From: CAYJAD01 sp964372165
GTDB lineage: Bacteria > Desulfobacterota > Desulfovibrionia > Desulfovibrionales > Desulfovibrionaceae
Length of the DNA stretch: 8,086 nt
Reading direction: 5' to 3'
Assembly (NCBI GenBank): GCA_964372165.1
Contig: CAYJPT010000107.1
Location: 1-8,086, forward strand
Below, piece after piece: positions 1-7,467 of the stretch; position 1 is the first letter of the stretch; each line of letters opens with the position of its first letter. The notes beneath the pieces are model-generated. The model was not told the origin of the DNA, did not search any database, and saw only the letters and a list, made by a program, of their open reading frames with translations. Position numbers and translations under genes: made by a program.

Positions 1-407
1 ATATACCAGCCGAGCGCATGAAAATGCGACAACCCCACATTGTACCACTATCATTGCAAGCTATTGCCATTCTTAAAGAGCTTCATGCCTTCACCGGAAG
101 CGGAATGTATCTCTTTCCTTCAAAGAATAGCATCAAGAAGCCCATTCATATTGCAACACCATTACAAGCATTGCGTTCCTTGGGATATACCAAGGATGAA
201 ATGTGCATTCATGGTTTTCGTGCAATGGCTTCAACGCTACTTAATGAGCAAGGCTTTGATAGGGACTGGATAGAACGCCAACTGGCACACAAGGAAAAGG
301 ACAATGTACGCATTGCCTATAATCACGCTCAATATTTACCTCAGCGGCATGAAATGATGCAGTCATGGGCTAATTTTCTGGACGAACAAAAAGTAAAATA
401 TCAATGA
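1..407 (+). CDS. P4-type tyrosine recombinase (integrase), C-terminal part, 5' end outside window
   Basis: Site-specific recombinase that would integrate and excise the island through att sites, usually at a tRNA gene; the N-terminal arm- and core-binding domains lie upstream of the window. The open frame runs in from the left edge (codons from base 3, reading IPAERMKMRQPHIVPLS), so the Met at base 18 is internal. That opening is typical of the P4/prophage integrase catalytic domain. Visible catalytic residues, numbered from the Met at base 18, are H65 and R68 in HGFRAMAST (the HxxR box), H91 in QLAHKEKD, and the probable nucleophile Y101 in AYNHAQYL (codon at 318-320). The tail MMQSWANFLDEQ is also usual for the family. 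The stop is TGA at 405-407. The first catalytic Arg is off the window, so intactness cannot be fully judged, but no frameshift is seen. Convergent with the defence operon. The family call is confident; the att site and target are not visible. Confidence 0.93.
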   Translation, partial: IPAERMKMRQPHIVPLSLQAIAILKELHAFTGSGMYLFPSKNSIKKPIHIATPLQALRSLGYTKDEMCIHGFRAMASTLLNEQGFDRDWIERQLAHKEKDNVRIAYNHAQYLPQRHEMMQSWANFLDEQKVKYQ

Positions 408-434
408 GATATAGTATAATCATATAAGGTTTAT

Positions 435-471
435 AAACGGCTTTTTGTAAAATGCGAGAGGTCGTTTTTTT
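435..471 (+). terminator. Probable intrinsic terminator of the integrase gene
   Basis: AAACGGC (435-441) pairs with GTCGTTT (461-467) with one G-U wobble. As RNA the stem can extend inward through UUUUU against GAGAG (mostly G-U and A-U pairs), leaving a loop of about 9 nt. The 3' arm runs directly into a run of seven T (465-471). It lies 28 nt after the integrase stop. On the minus strand the wobble becomes an A-C mismatch, so it is better as a plus-strand terminator. Inferred by eye; no folding energy was calculated. Confidence 0.55.
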
Positions 472-678
472 ATGGAAGCTATTGAAAGGCAACAGACACA
501 CCCCCGCCCCGCCTATAGCGTGAAGGAGGGTTGCTCAGAATATGCAAGTCTGGTCTTGTAGCGTAGCCTTGATGAAGTGCTCGGCGCAAGCTTCTCGCAA
601 TAGTGACGTCAAGTATCATATGCAAAACAAGTTAAGGATTAAATGATGTTAATAGATTTTAAAACACATATTACATGT
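472..678. other. GC-rich non-coding gap between convergent integrase and SIR2 genes
   Basis: No supportable gene was found on either strand. Bases 481-600 contain 65 G/C of 120, against for example 10 of 60 at 1321-1380 inside the adjacent SIR2 gene, and the composition drops again after about 610. The block includes a C/G run (cccccgccccgcc, 501-513) and an imperfect hairpin at 574-594 (GAAG-TGC, loop TCGGC, GCA-AG-CTTC with a 2-nt bulge). The only ATG-initiated plus-strand frame (472-561, 29 codons) starts at the end of the terminator T-run with no ribosome binding site. The block may be host-like intergenic DNA, a dispersed repeat or a structured RNA; nothing in the window decides between these. 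Confidence 0.6.
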
Positions 679-686
679 TTATATGT
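661..686 (-). terminator. Weak candidate terminator at the end of the SIR2 gene
   Basis: On the minus strand ACATAT (686-681) can pair with ATATGT (671-666) around a 9-nt loop, followed by G and TTTT (664-661). The TAA stop of the SIR2 gene lies inside the structure. The stem is only six A/T-dominated pairs, so this is a tentative call for where the defence operon transcript may end. Confidence 0.22.
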
Positions 687-3447
687 ACGAAGAAAACCTA
701 CTTCCAAATGGTTTGTAGTTTCCATAAATTTCACTAATCAAATCAAAAAATTGTGAAAATTTATTTACCAGAGTGGTATCTTCTAAAGCACTCTCAGATT
801 CTTTAATGAATTTAACGAGGTCGAATATATTTAGTATTCTACTATCAAAATCCTTATTATTTTTAATTTCAATAAAAAAAGATGTATACTTATCAATATC
901 GTCGATTGTCATTTTTGTGATATTATTAGCAATAAGGAACATATCATATTCAATGCTTTGGTAGCTAATTTCCTTGTAAAATTTTTCCTTTTCACTCAAA
1001 AAATAATCTTTTATTAAATCTTTACACTTATCATTTCCAATTGAGTGTAATGGTATAAGAATTGGCAGGCTAAGCTCACTATTTTTACTTTCGTTTAACT
1101 CTGTAAGCTTTGCAATAATTTTATTGATTAGTTTGATATCATCAAATATATATTTAGTTACCATAGATATATCTAATATACTTTTTAAATCATTATTCCT
1201 TATGGTTTCAGTTTCATGTACGTTTGTTTTCTCATTTAAGAATTTATGCAAAAGAGTTTTGATTATTGTAAAAGATTTATCTGATGGGAAGTTATTATTA
1301 TGGTGATAAAATAAATTATACTGTGTAACAAAAAAATTATTTATTGATTGAAAAAAGTCAAATATATTTTTTGCATAATAGATAGAATTATTTACTATAT
1401 CTATTATTTCTGTAAGGCTTGCAAGTCCAATATCTGAAAATTTTATTATTTCAAAAATATTGCAAATGTAGCCAGAAAATACAGATGTCCTACGCGGGGT
1501 ATCTGATGTTTTATAATAATGTGTGCAGTTTTTTAAAACAGTATTAATAAGCCAATCTTTATCTTCATCGTGCAAAATAAATTTATATTTTTCATTTTTT
1601 ATTTCTTTGTAAAAATCGGCGTATAAATTTTTAATAGCATTTTTATCAAAATACATTATTATTGAATATAATTCGACTCTATTGAAACTTATGCTATGTC
1701 CATTATTTATTTTTTGCCGTACAAAAGACATACTTACATAGTTTGCGCATGACAACTTGAAGTGACTATGATTCTTCATTATAATGTTATTTTCTAAAAC
1801 AAATGTTATTAAATTATAATAGATGTAACTATCAATCGGCACGCTACTTCGAGTAACAAAAGAGCCATTTTGAATTTTTTCGAATTGTTCAGAAACCTTT
1901 TTAAAAGAGACTATGCTATCTGCGAGGATAGAATGAATATTTTCATGCGTTGTAAAATCATAAATATATTTATATTTTTTACGCAAGTGCGATGGAAGTC
2001 TATTGTATTCATCTTCAATGTTTTTCGCTGTAAAATTTTCATATTCATTATTTGATGAAAAGTTATATTTCAATTCAAAAAGCGTAGAATTGTAATTCCA
2101 AAGAGCTATAAAATAATAGTCAAATTTTTTCGTTTTCAAAATTTCAATGATGGCTTTATCAAAAATATCTAATGCTTTTTCGTATTGCAAAATATAATAA
2201 TAACAAATACCTTCATGAATTAATTTTGCAATTATGTCTTGCTTGTTAATATCTTTATCTAAATTAAAATCAAATGATATAAGCTTGTGAAAATTATCAA
2301 AAGTCAAATAATTATTCACTTTTTCTTTTTCAAAAAAATAATTATTATTTTGAATGCCAACAATGTTACACCTGATAAATATGCTGATTATCTTTTCTTC
2401 TACATTAAAAAATTCGATGTTATTATTTATTTCTTTTATAAAATCTTTGAATTTATTTCTCTTCTTTAAGTCAGTATAAAACGACAATTCATTATCATAA
2501 AAATATAACATAGCCCCATGTTCATTAATTCGAACTCCACAATTCGTGAGACAAGACTGTATTTGTGAAAACAAAATATAACGCAAACCATCTATTGGCT
2601 TTAATAATTCATAGACATATTCTTGAGGTGAAGTTATATTAATTTTGAAATCGTCATCTTTGATGAGACTCAGAAAATTTAAATACTCTACATCCTTAAA
2701 GTGCTTGCACTTCATATCCCAGCTCAATAGTATAACGTTATGGCTTTTATAATATTTTTCTACAATTTTATTATTTTGACTTTTCCCAACAAGCATATAT
2801 CTATTTCTGATAATTGGAGAATTGTTTTTTATCCATGTCATAATTAGCTTTAAATCAAAATCACCATAACCGTATCCTAGAAAAAGAATTGTATGCGTTG
2901 CTAAAATACCTTTTAAGTAAGCTTCAATAAGAGGAAATTTAAATGAATAATTTAAGTAGTCGCTTTCGGTAAAAACATAATTGTCATGGTCAAAATCTCC
3001 ATGTAACTTGATAATTTTATTGTCCATTGTAGACGTTGGAAGATTCTTATCTTCAGCTATTATATCATACACGGCACTAGTTTTATCTAGCGTGGCTTCA
3101 AAAATATTATCCCAATTTGTTGTTATGATGTAGTGTGGGTATAGTTCTATTAAGTATTTGTGAAGTTCAGAAGCTTGATATTTATTCGGAAAAAATGACT
3201 TCACTTTCTTTTTTGTTTCATCTTTTCCAAACTCTAAATCATAGTATTCAGCTAATTTTAAGAAATCATCTTCACAGTTGTCCCCCATATCTTTTTTCAG
3301 GCCATCAATAATATCTTTCCAAGATGGGTATGCATCTTTCGCAGTACACTTAGAAAAACCAGCACCTACAAATATGGCGAGTCTGTTTTCTAAATGGGCT
3401 TTTTTGATATGAGACAAATGTTCATAGAATATTTTATCATTAATCAT
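679..3447 (-). CDS. SIR2-domain (SIR2_2-like) defence protein, probable NADase effector
   Basis: A 922-residue cytoplasmic protein; no signal peptide or membrane segment seen. The N-terminal ~260 residues form a SIR2-type Rossmann domain: NAD-binding FVGAGFS (26-32), TTNWD (109-113) with the family's TNxD pattern, the conserved catalytic His in KLHG (147-150, H149), FTESDYLNY (159-167), and FLGYGYGDFD (189-198). This order matches bacterial defence SIR2 proteins rather than zinc-containing protein deacetylases; no paired-Cys zinc module interrupts the domain. Residues ~270-922 look helical and match no family I recognise, apart from one TPR-like segment (about 409-436: GICYYYILQYEKALDIFDKA). 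By analogy with defence-associated sirtuins, the SIR2 domain would hydrolyse NAD+ on infection and the C-terminal part would sense the trigger; that is inference. ATG start 32 nt after the restriction gene, behind a strong Shine-Dalgarno, as the last gene of the operon. It is far more AT-rich than its neighbours, suggesting separate acquisition. Confident of the SIR2 domain; the exact system type is unresolved. Confidence 0.9.
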   Translation of the reverse strand: MINDKIFYEHLSHIKKAHLENRLAIFVGAGFSKCTAKDAYPSWKDIIDGLKKDMGDNCEDDFLKLAEYYDLEFGKDETKKKVKSFFPNKYQASELHKYLIELYPHYIITTNWDNIFEATLDKTSAVYDIIAEDKNLPTSTMDNKIIKLHGDFDHDNYVFTESDYLNYSFKFPLIEAYLKGILATHTILFLGYGYGDFDLKLIMTWIKNNSPIIRNRYMLVGKSQNNKIVEKYYKSHNVILLSWDMKCKHFKDVEYLNFLSLIKDDDFKINITSPQEYVYELLKPIDGLRYILFSQIQSCLTNCGVRINEHGAMLYFYDNELSFYTDLKKRNKFKDFIKEINNNIEFFNVEEKIISIFIRCNIVGIQNNNYFFEKEKVNNYLTFDNFHKLISFDFNLDKDINKQDIIAKLIHEGICYYYILQYEKALDIFDKAIIEILKTKKFDYYFIALWNYNSTLFELKYNFSSNNEYENFTAKNIEDEYNRLPSHLRKKYKYIYDFTTHENIHSILADSIVSFKKVSEQFEKIQNGSFVTRSSVPIDSYIYYNLITFVLENNIIMKNHSHFKLSCANYVSMSFVRQKINNGHSISFNRVELYSIIMYFDKNAIKNLYADFYKEIKNEKYKFILHDEDKDWLINTVLKNCTHYYKTSDTPRRTSVFSGYICNIFEIIKFSDIGLASLTEIIDIVNNSIYYAKNIFDFFQSINNFFVTQYNLFYHHNNNFPSDKSFTIIKTLLHKFLNEKTNVHETETIRNNDLKSILDISMVTKYIFDDIKLINKIIAKLTELNESKNSELSLPILIPLHSIGNDKCKDLIKDYFLSEKEKFYKEISYQSIEYDMFLIANNITKMTIDDIDKYTSFFIEIKNNKDFDSRILNIFDLVKFIKESESALEDTTLVNKFSQFFDLISEIYGNYKPFGSRFSSYI

Positions 3448-3453
3448 AAAAAA

Positions 3454-3460
3454 CCTCCCT
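3454..3460 (-). promoter_or_regulatory. Strong ribosome binding site of the SIR2 gene
   Basis: AGGGAGG on the minus strand, 6 nt (all T) before the ATG at 3447. It fixes this start and indicates efficient translation of the SIR2 gene from its own site despite its distal position. I found no convincing -35/-10 pair in the last ~70 bases of the upstream gene or in the 32-nt gap. Confidence 0.8.
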
Positions 3461-3479
3461 TTATGCGAAAATAAAAATT

Positions 3480-5954
3480 TTAAGTTCTATCAATAGTTAT
3501 AGTTGAATCAAACAACCCAATTCTATCTTCTGTATGCATATTTATTCCTGTATATTCAAGGCTTTCGTTTTCGTATCGTCTAAATTTTATGATGGCATCA
3601 TTCATTAGTGGTTTGTTAAACAGTCCTAAAGATAGCAACTGGTCAAAGTCGCCCTTGTCCAAGCCAGTAACTTTTTTGAATAATTCTGGCTCAAGCTTGC
3701 TAATTACATCTTCTAAGGAATATTCCCTATAGTCAGTTAGGTACATGAAGATTGGAATACGAGCGGCAAACTTTATGAGCTTTTCTTGAATAAGTTTTCT
3801 CTTGGACTTATATTCTTTTTCTGCCTCGGTCATAGCTTTCTTTTGAGAGCTATCCATGCTTTCATTTTCTTTTTTCGCTTTTTTGACAGCCTCAGACTTA
3901 TTAATGATGGTTTCTATGTCGCTGTTAAGGCTACGGAAACCTTCAATCTTCATCAGCATTTCCATAACTTCTTCATTGTCCATCAAGCGTTGGAGTGTGT
4001 TGTTATCAACATTCACGAGTAAAGCACTTTCCCAACGTCTAGCAAGAAGTGATGCTGATGTTCCTGCTGTAGCAATATCCAAGACTTCCCCAGCATTTAT
4101 TTCTTTCATGGTGCTACCATCATAAGAAAGCACTGGCAAAAAGTTTATAATTTCATTAACTTTTTCTTCTGGATTGCTAGTTTTGAGATTTAAACAATAG
4201 CTATACTCTGCAATTTGCTTGAGTGCTCTATCAAGGGCAAAGTCGAAAATATAGCATACTTTTTTGATTACTTCTTTCTTCCCCTCGTCATTTTGAATGA
4301 CCCAAGGGCTTTGCACTCTAAAAGCAGCTTGGAAGTATGTTTCTGGACTTGAAAGGTTACGCAACATTAAAATGCCAGTCCACGGTTTCACAGTAACACC
4401 AGTAGTCAACTTGCCACAAGATAATGTGATACTCTTGGACTTAAAAGCATCTAGCATATTGTTAAGCACAGGGGCTAGAGCGTTTACACCAATTCCTGCT
4501 TGCGTTCCTGCACAAATATTGATGTTATAATCGTGGTAAAAAACATTTTGTTTTTGCTTCAACAAATTAGCCATAGCAAAACATGCAGCTACGTTAGGTA
4601 AAAACCACAAAGTATGATTTAGTACATTGAGCAAACGTGTATCAGCGTAGGGAAATGGTGGCTTTCTTGCACCAAGCTTAAGATTATCCTTGGATGTTTC
4701 AAGGTGTGCCCCTCTAATAAGATTTAACCATTTTTGTACCTCATTCTCATAAACAAACTTGGCATCTTCACCTTGTCCATTGGCTGCAAAAAAGACATTT
4801 AAGTCAAACTCGTCAAATTCCCCCTCAAGGGCAATACGCTTAATATCATCTGGCATTTGATACGTCATAAGAACTACTTGGGATAAAGCTTCGTAGGGAT
4901 TATTGTCCCCTTGCCAGTTCACTTTTGCTCTTTGCTCGTCCGTATAAGTCCAACTGTAGATTTGTTCTTCAATAAATTCACCAGTATTTATAGCTCTAAA
5001 CGGTGTACCAGATAAAAATAAAAAGTAATCGGTGGTTATAGGCAAGAAGTCTTCATTATAAGCATTGGCACTGTCATATTTTTCTAAATCAAGAGTATCG
5101 TAGCTATCTTCATCTTCTTGGATAAAAAGGTTCTTTGCATTTTCTTTCCAAGCACCGAAATGGTATTCATCAAAAATAACCATATCCCAATGGGTAGCGT
5201 GTACCCATTCATTTCTAACCTTGATGCCCTTGGTTTCAGTATTAACACCAAGGTAATCTTGAAACGAACCAAAGCAGACCATGGGCTTGTCTTTGTCTGC
5301 ATCTTCATAGGATAGTCCTTCTCTGGAAAGGAATTGCCAACCAACAAAGTCAATATGAGATTTTAGGTCATCACGCCATGCATTCTCAACTGCTGGCTTA
5401 AAGGTCAAAATGAGTATTTTTTGCATACCCATTTTAAGTGCTAGTTGATAGGACGCAAAGGTTTTACCAAAACGCATTTTAGCATTCCATAAAAACTTAG
5501 GTGTATTTTGAGGGTATTCACTCTTAGCACTTTGGAAGTATTCTATGGTTCTTCTAACGGCTTCGTCTTGTTCTGGACGCATTTTAAAATCGTGAGTACG
5601 ATGTTCTTCATGCTCAATGCAATTTTTTACTGCTATATAGCAAGCTTGTAGTTGCTCAAGCGAACATTTAAACCACTCCCCATCTGGATTATGCACCCCT
5701 GCTTTTTTTAATGCACGATGAACGTCATGGTCTGAAAAAAATCTACCATGAACATCAATGGCTGGCTCTTGAAATACAATAGAGTATGGTGGCTTCCCCG
5801 GCCTTTTAGTAGGATATTGTTGCTCCACACGAGTTTTAACATCTTGCGTGGTATAGCCAACCTTTAATAGCCCATCATACTGCGGATTGTTATCAGCGTA
5901 AGCATATATTGTAGGATTATAGTTTGGTCGCTGCGGAAAGAAATCTTTTTTCAC
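3480..5954 (-). CDS. Restriction subunit: GIY-YIG/T5orf172-type nuclease fused to superfamily 2 helicase
   Basis: An 824-residue protein expected to recognise, translocate along and cut DNA not modified by the upstream methyltransferases. Residues ~13-100 resemble a GIY-YIG/T5orf172 nuclease: TIYAYADN (15-22), KVGYTT (31-36), R42 as the likely catalytic Arg, the DHDVH segment (75-79) and GEWF (92-95). The usual Glu four residues before the conserved His appears here as D75. After a linker comes a DEAD/ResIII-like helicase: Walker A variant AKMRFGKT (158-165), DEYH box (262-265), LSGTPFRA (314-321), GKLTTGVTV (514-522) and QAAFRVQSPW (542-551, motif VI with the arginine). Residues ~680-730 are Lys/Glu-rich and probably coiled-coil, followed by a C-terminal domain I do not recognise. 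The start is GTG (5954-5952), one nt after the methyltransferase TAG stop, preceded by GGGGGA, so translational coupling is likely. No PD-(D/E)XK nuclease signature was noticed, leaving the GIY-YIG domain as the best cutting module. Function is inferred from domains and operon context. Confidence 0.88.
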   Translation of the reverse strand: MKKDFFPQRPNYNPTIYAYADNNPQYDGLLKVGYTTQDVKTRVEQQYPTKRPGKPPYSIVFQEPAIDVHGRFFSDHDVHRALKKAGVHNPDGEWFKCSLEQLQACYIAVKNCIEHEEHRTHDFKMRPEQDEAVRRTIEYFQSAKSEYPQNTPKFLWNAKMRFGKTFASYQLALKMGMQKILILTFKPAVENAWRDDLKSHIDFVGWQFLSREGLSYEDADKDKPMVCFGSFQDYLGVNTETKGIKVRNEWVHATHWDMVIFDEYHFGAWKENAKNLFIQEDEDSYDTLDLEKYDSANAYNEDFLPITTDYFLFLSGTPFRAINTGEFIEEQIYSWTYTDEQRAKVNWQGDNNPYEALSQVVLMTYQMPDDIKRIALEGEFDEFDLNVFFAANGQGEDAKFVYENEVQKWLNLIRGAHLETSKDNLKLGARKPPFPYADTRLLNVLNHTLWFLPNVAACFAMANLLKQKQNVFYHDYNINICAGTQAGIGVNALAPVLNNMLDAFKSKSITLSCGKLTTGVTVKPWTGILMLRNLSSPETYFQAAFRVQSPWVIQNDEGKKEVIKKVCYIFDFALDRALKQIAEYSYCLNLKTSNPEEKVNEIINFLPVLSYDGSTMKEINAGEVLDIATAGTSASLLARRWESALLVNVDNNTLQRLMDNEEVMEMLMKIEGFRSLNSDIETIINKSEAVKKAKKENESMDSSQKKAMTEAEKEYKSKRKLIQEKLIKFAARIPIFMYLTDYREYSLEDVISKLEPELFKKVTGLDKGDFDQLLSLGLFNKPLMNDAIIKFRRYENESLEYTGINMHTEDRIGLFDSTITIDRT

Positions 5955-5955
5955 G

Positions 5956-7467
5956 CTAATCCCCCAATTCCATAGGGCGTATCATGGATTCAATAAATTC
6001 AATTTCTTCTTGAGTGAGTTTGTACTTTACGTAGAGTTCTTCATCTGTCCATGGTTTGGAAAAATCTTGAACTGGGACAAATGAATATACTGATGACGTT
6101 GCATGCTGTGTATTTTTTCTTAATAGTACCAAGAATCTAAAAAATTTTGTACATATATATGACGCCATATTTAAGGCGTATACTTCATCATTCTGAGACT
6201 CAATAACCAAATACGTTTCTGTACAACAAGAGTTTTTTTCAATAATAAAAGGCTTTCCAATGACCAAATAAGGAAAATTGCCACGCTCTCCATAAGCGTA
6301 TGAAATCAAAAGTTTTATGTTTGGTATTAGATGCTGATTTGCTGTGATGGCATCACGTGGAGTATAGCCTGTTCGTTTATAGCTATAAGTCTTTACATCA
6401 TCTGTATGTACTTTACTTGCTAATAACGGTGCTGACGTTGATAACCCAAAAGGTTTTCGCGAACTTACAAGAGATGCAAATGATGTTTCGTGATGTACGC
6501 TAACCTTTCGAAAAATGGAAACAGCTTCATTAAATCGTATAAATGTTTTTATATTTTTCTCAAGAAGCGGTCTTTCTAGTGTTGAGAATCTACCATTAAA
6601 ATGAGTTGTTACTTTACAGTTGGTTGATTTATCACGTTCCCATAAAAAATAATTTACTCCACCAGAAAGGTCGATTCCAGGAAAACAATCTTCAGCATTA
6701 AAGTAATCTACAAGTGCTGTTATATGTGTATCTGTCAACATTTTTTCACGAAATTCATCAAGCCCTTTTCCTCCAGTAAACCATCTTGAAGGAATAATCA
6801 TTGATAGATATCTTGGTTTTAGCTTTTTAGCTTGCTCAATGAATTTATGATAAATAGGACTTGCACTTGCTCTAGCTCCCCCATCGCTTAACTGATATGG
6901 TGGATTTCCGATAATTACGTCAAATTTCATCTTAAAAAGTCCTTTGGGCTTGTCAGTATGGATAAATTGGTAAGCGTGGCTTTCTAGGTCTGCATCTCTA
7001 TCATATTCAGTTTTAGACGCTCCACAGTATGTACATTTGTTTTCTTGCCAAGTATGTTCGATATTATTGTATAAAATATTACCCTCTGCACTATCGAACT
7101 TAGTAACAGAGAAATGTCCATTCGCAAATTTTGAGCAATAAAGGCTTCTGCGAGAAAGCATTGCTGTAAGCTCGGTCATACCAATCCCAAAAAGTTGTTT
7201 GTGAAAGATATGGTCAATGCGTTCTTGCAAGTTAGGAATTTCACGCTCAAGTCCAAGGATAAGCCGTTTTGCTATTTCCCTTAGAAAAACACCAGACTTA
7301 CATGAAGGGTCAAGGAAGGTAATGGTTTTGTCGCTCCAAATCTCACTAGGAAACATATCAAGCATTTGGTTAACAACCTTGGGGGGAGTAAAAACTTCGT
7401 CATTGCTCAAATTGGCAAGACAGGTCAAAATATCTGGATTGTAGTTATAGTTCGGTATGTTCAGCAT
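5956..7467 (-). CDS. Eco57I-like N6-adenine DNA methyltransferase of the restriction-modification operon
   Basis: A 503-residue protein expected to transfer methyl groups from SAM to adenine at the system's recognition site and so protect host DNA. An N-terminal NDEVFTPPKVV (22-32) corresponds to the segment found just before motif I in gamma-type methylases. Motif I is FLDPSCKSGVFL (51-62), in which Lys57 sits where a Gly is usual (DPxxGxGxF). IIGNPPYQ (185-192) is the catalytic motif IV, NPPY, of adenine methylases. A CTYCGA segment (145-150) with C145 and C148 and later His residues could be a small metal site. Residues ~300-460 are the likely target-recognition region, ending in a tail with FVPVQDFSKPW and TDEELYVKYKLTQEE (463-488). 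ATG start with AGGAG 11 nt upstream; the gene overlaps the preceding methyltransferase-like gene by 23 nt in another frame. Length and layout fit a class in which this protein is paired with a shorter SAM-domain partner. The catalytic class is confident; the recognition sequence is unknown. Confidence 0.92.
   Translation of the reverse strand: MLNIPNYNYNPDILTCLANLSNDEVFTPPKVVNQMLDMFPSEIWSDKTITFLDPSCKSGVFLREIAKRLILGLEREIPNLQERIDHIFHKQLFGIGMTELTAMLSRRSLYCSKFANGHFSVTKFDSAEGNILYNNIEHTWQENKCTYCGASKTEYDRDADLESHAYQFIHTDKPKGLFKMKFDVIIGNPPYQLSDGGARASASPIYHKFIEQAKKLKPRYLSMIIPSRWFTGGKGLDEFREKMLTDTHITALVDYFNAEDCFPGIDLSGGVNYFLWERDKSTNCKVTTHFNGRFSTLERPLLEKNIKTFIRFNEAVSIFRKVSVHHETSFASLVSSRKPFGLSTSAPLLASKVHTDDVKTYSYKRTGYTPRDAITANQHLIPNIKLLISYAYGERGNFPYLVIGKPFIIEKNSCCTETYLVIESQNDEVYALNMASYICTKFFRFLVLLRKNTQHATSSVYSFVPVQDFSKPWTDEELYVKYKLTQEEIEFIESMIRPMELGD
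5960..5965 (-). promoter_or_regulatory. Ribosome binding site supporting the GTG start of the restriction gene
   Basis: GGGGGA on the minus strand, 5 nt before GTG at 5954 and inside the last codons of the methyltransferase gene. It supports a non-ATG start giving the N-terminus MKKDFFPQRP and suggests re-initiation by ribosomes finishing the upstream gene. Confidence 0.6.

Noticed and set aside
415..420. TATAAT resembling a -10 promoter box just after the integrase stop
   Set aside because: No -35-like hexamer at a suitable distance and no gene downstream before the terminator; expected by chance in AT-rich sequence.
472..561. 29-codon plus-strand ORF beginning at the end of the terminator T-run
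   Set aside because: No ribosome binding site, very short, starts inside a terminator, and its composition follows the GC-rich block rather than coding constraint.
679..3447. Naming the SIR2 protein DSR1 or DSR2
   Set aside because: The SIR2 domain and long helical tail are similar in plan, but I cannot show homology of the C-terminal region from the sequence alone, and the operon context differs.
3448..3540. Independent promoter for the SIR2 gene in the end of the restriction gene
   Set aside because: TAAAAT and TTGATT/TTGATA-like hexamers occur, but none are paired at 16-18 nt spacing; not distinguishable from AT-rich background.
773..5315. Numerous 60-90 codon plus-strand open frames inside the SIR2 and restriction genes (for example 1124-1306, 3856-4125, 5118-5315)
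   Set aside because: They are antisense to long genes with clear conserved motifs, show no recognisable domains and are mostly low-complexity hydrophobic translations of AT-rich antisense DNA.
7445..7467. Possible frameshift splitting one methyltransferase into two ORFs
   Set aside because: Each protein has its own N-terminal EV(F/Y)T segment and motif I, so they are two complete modules; the downstream ORF has its own Shine-Dalgarno and ATG.
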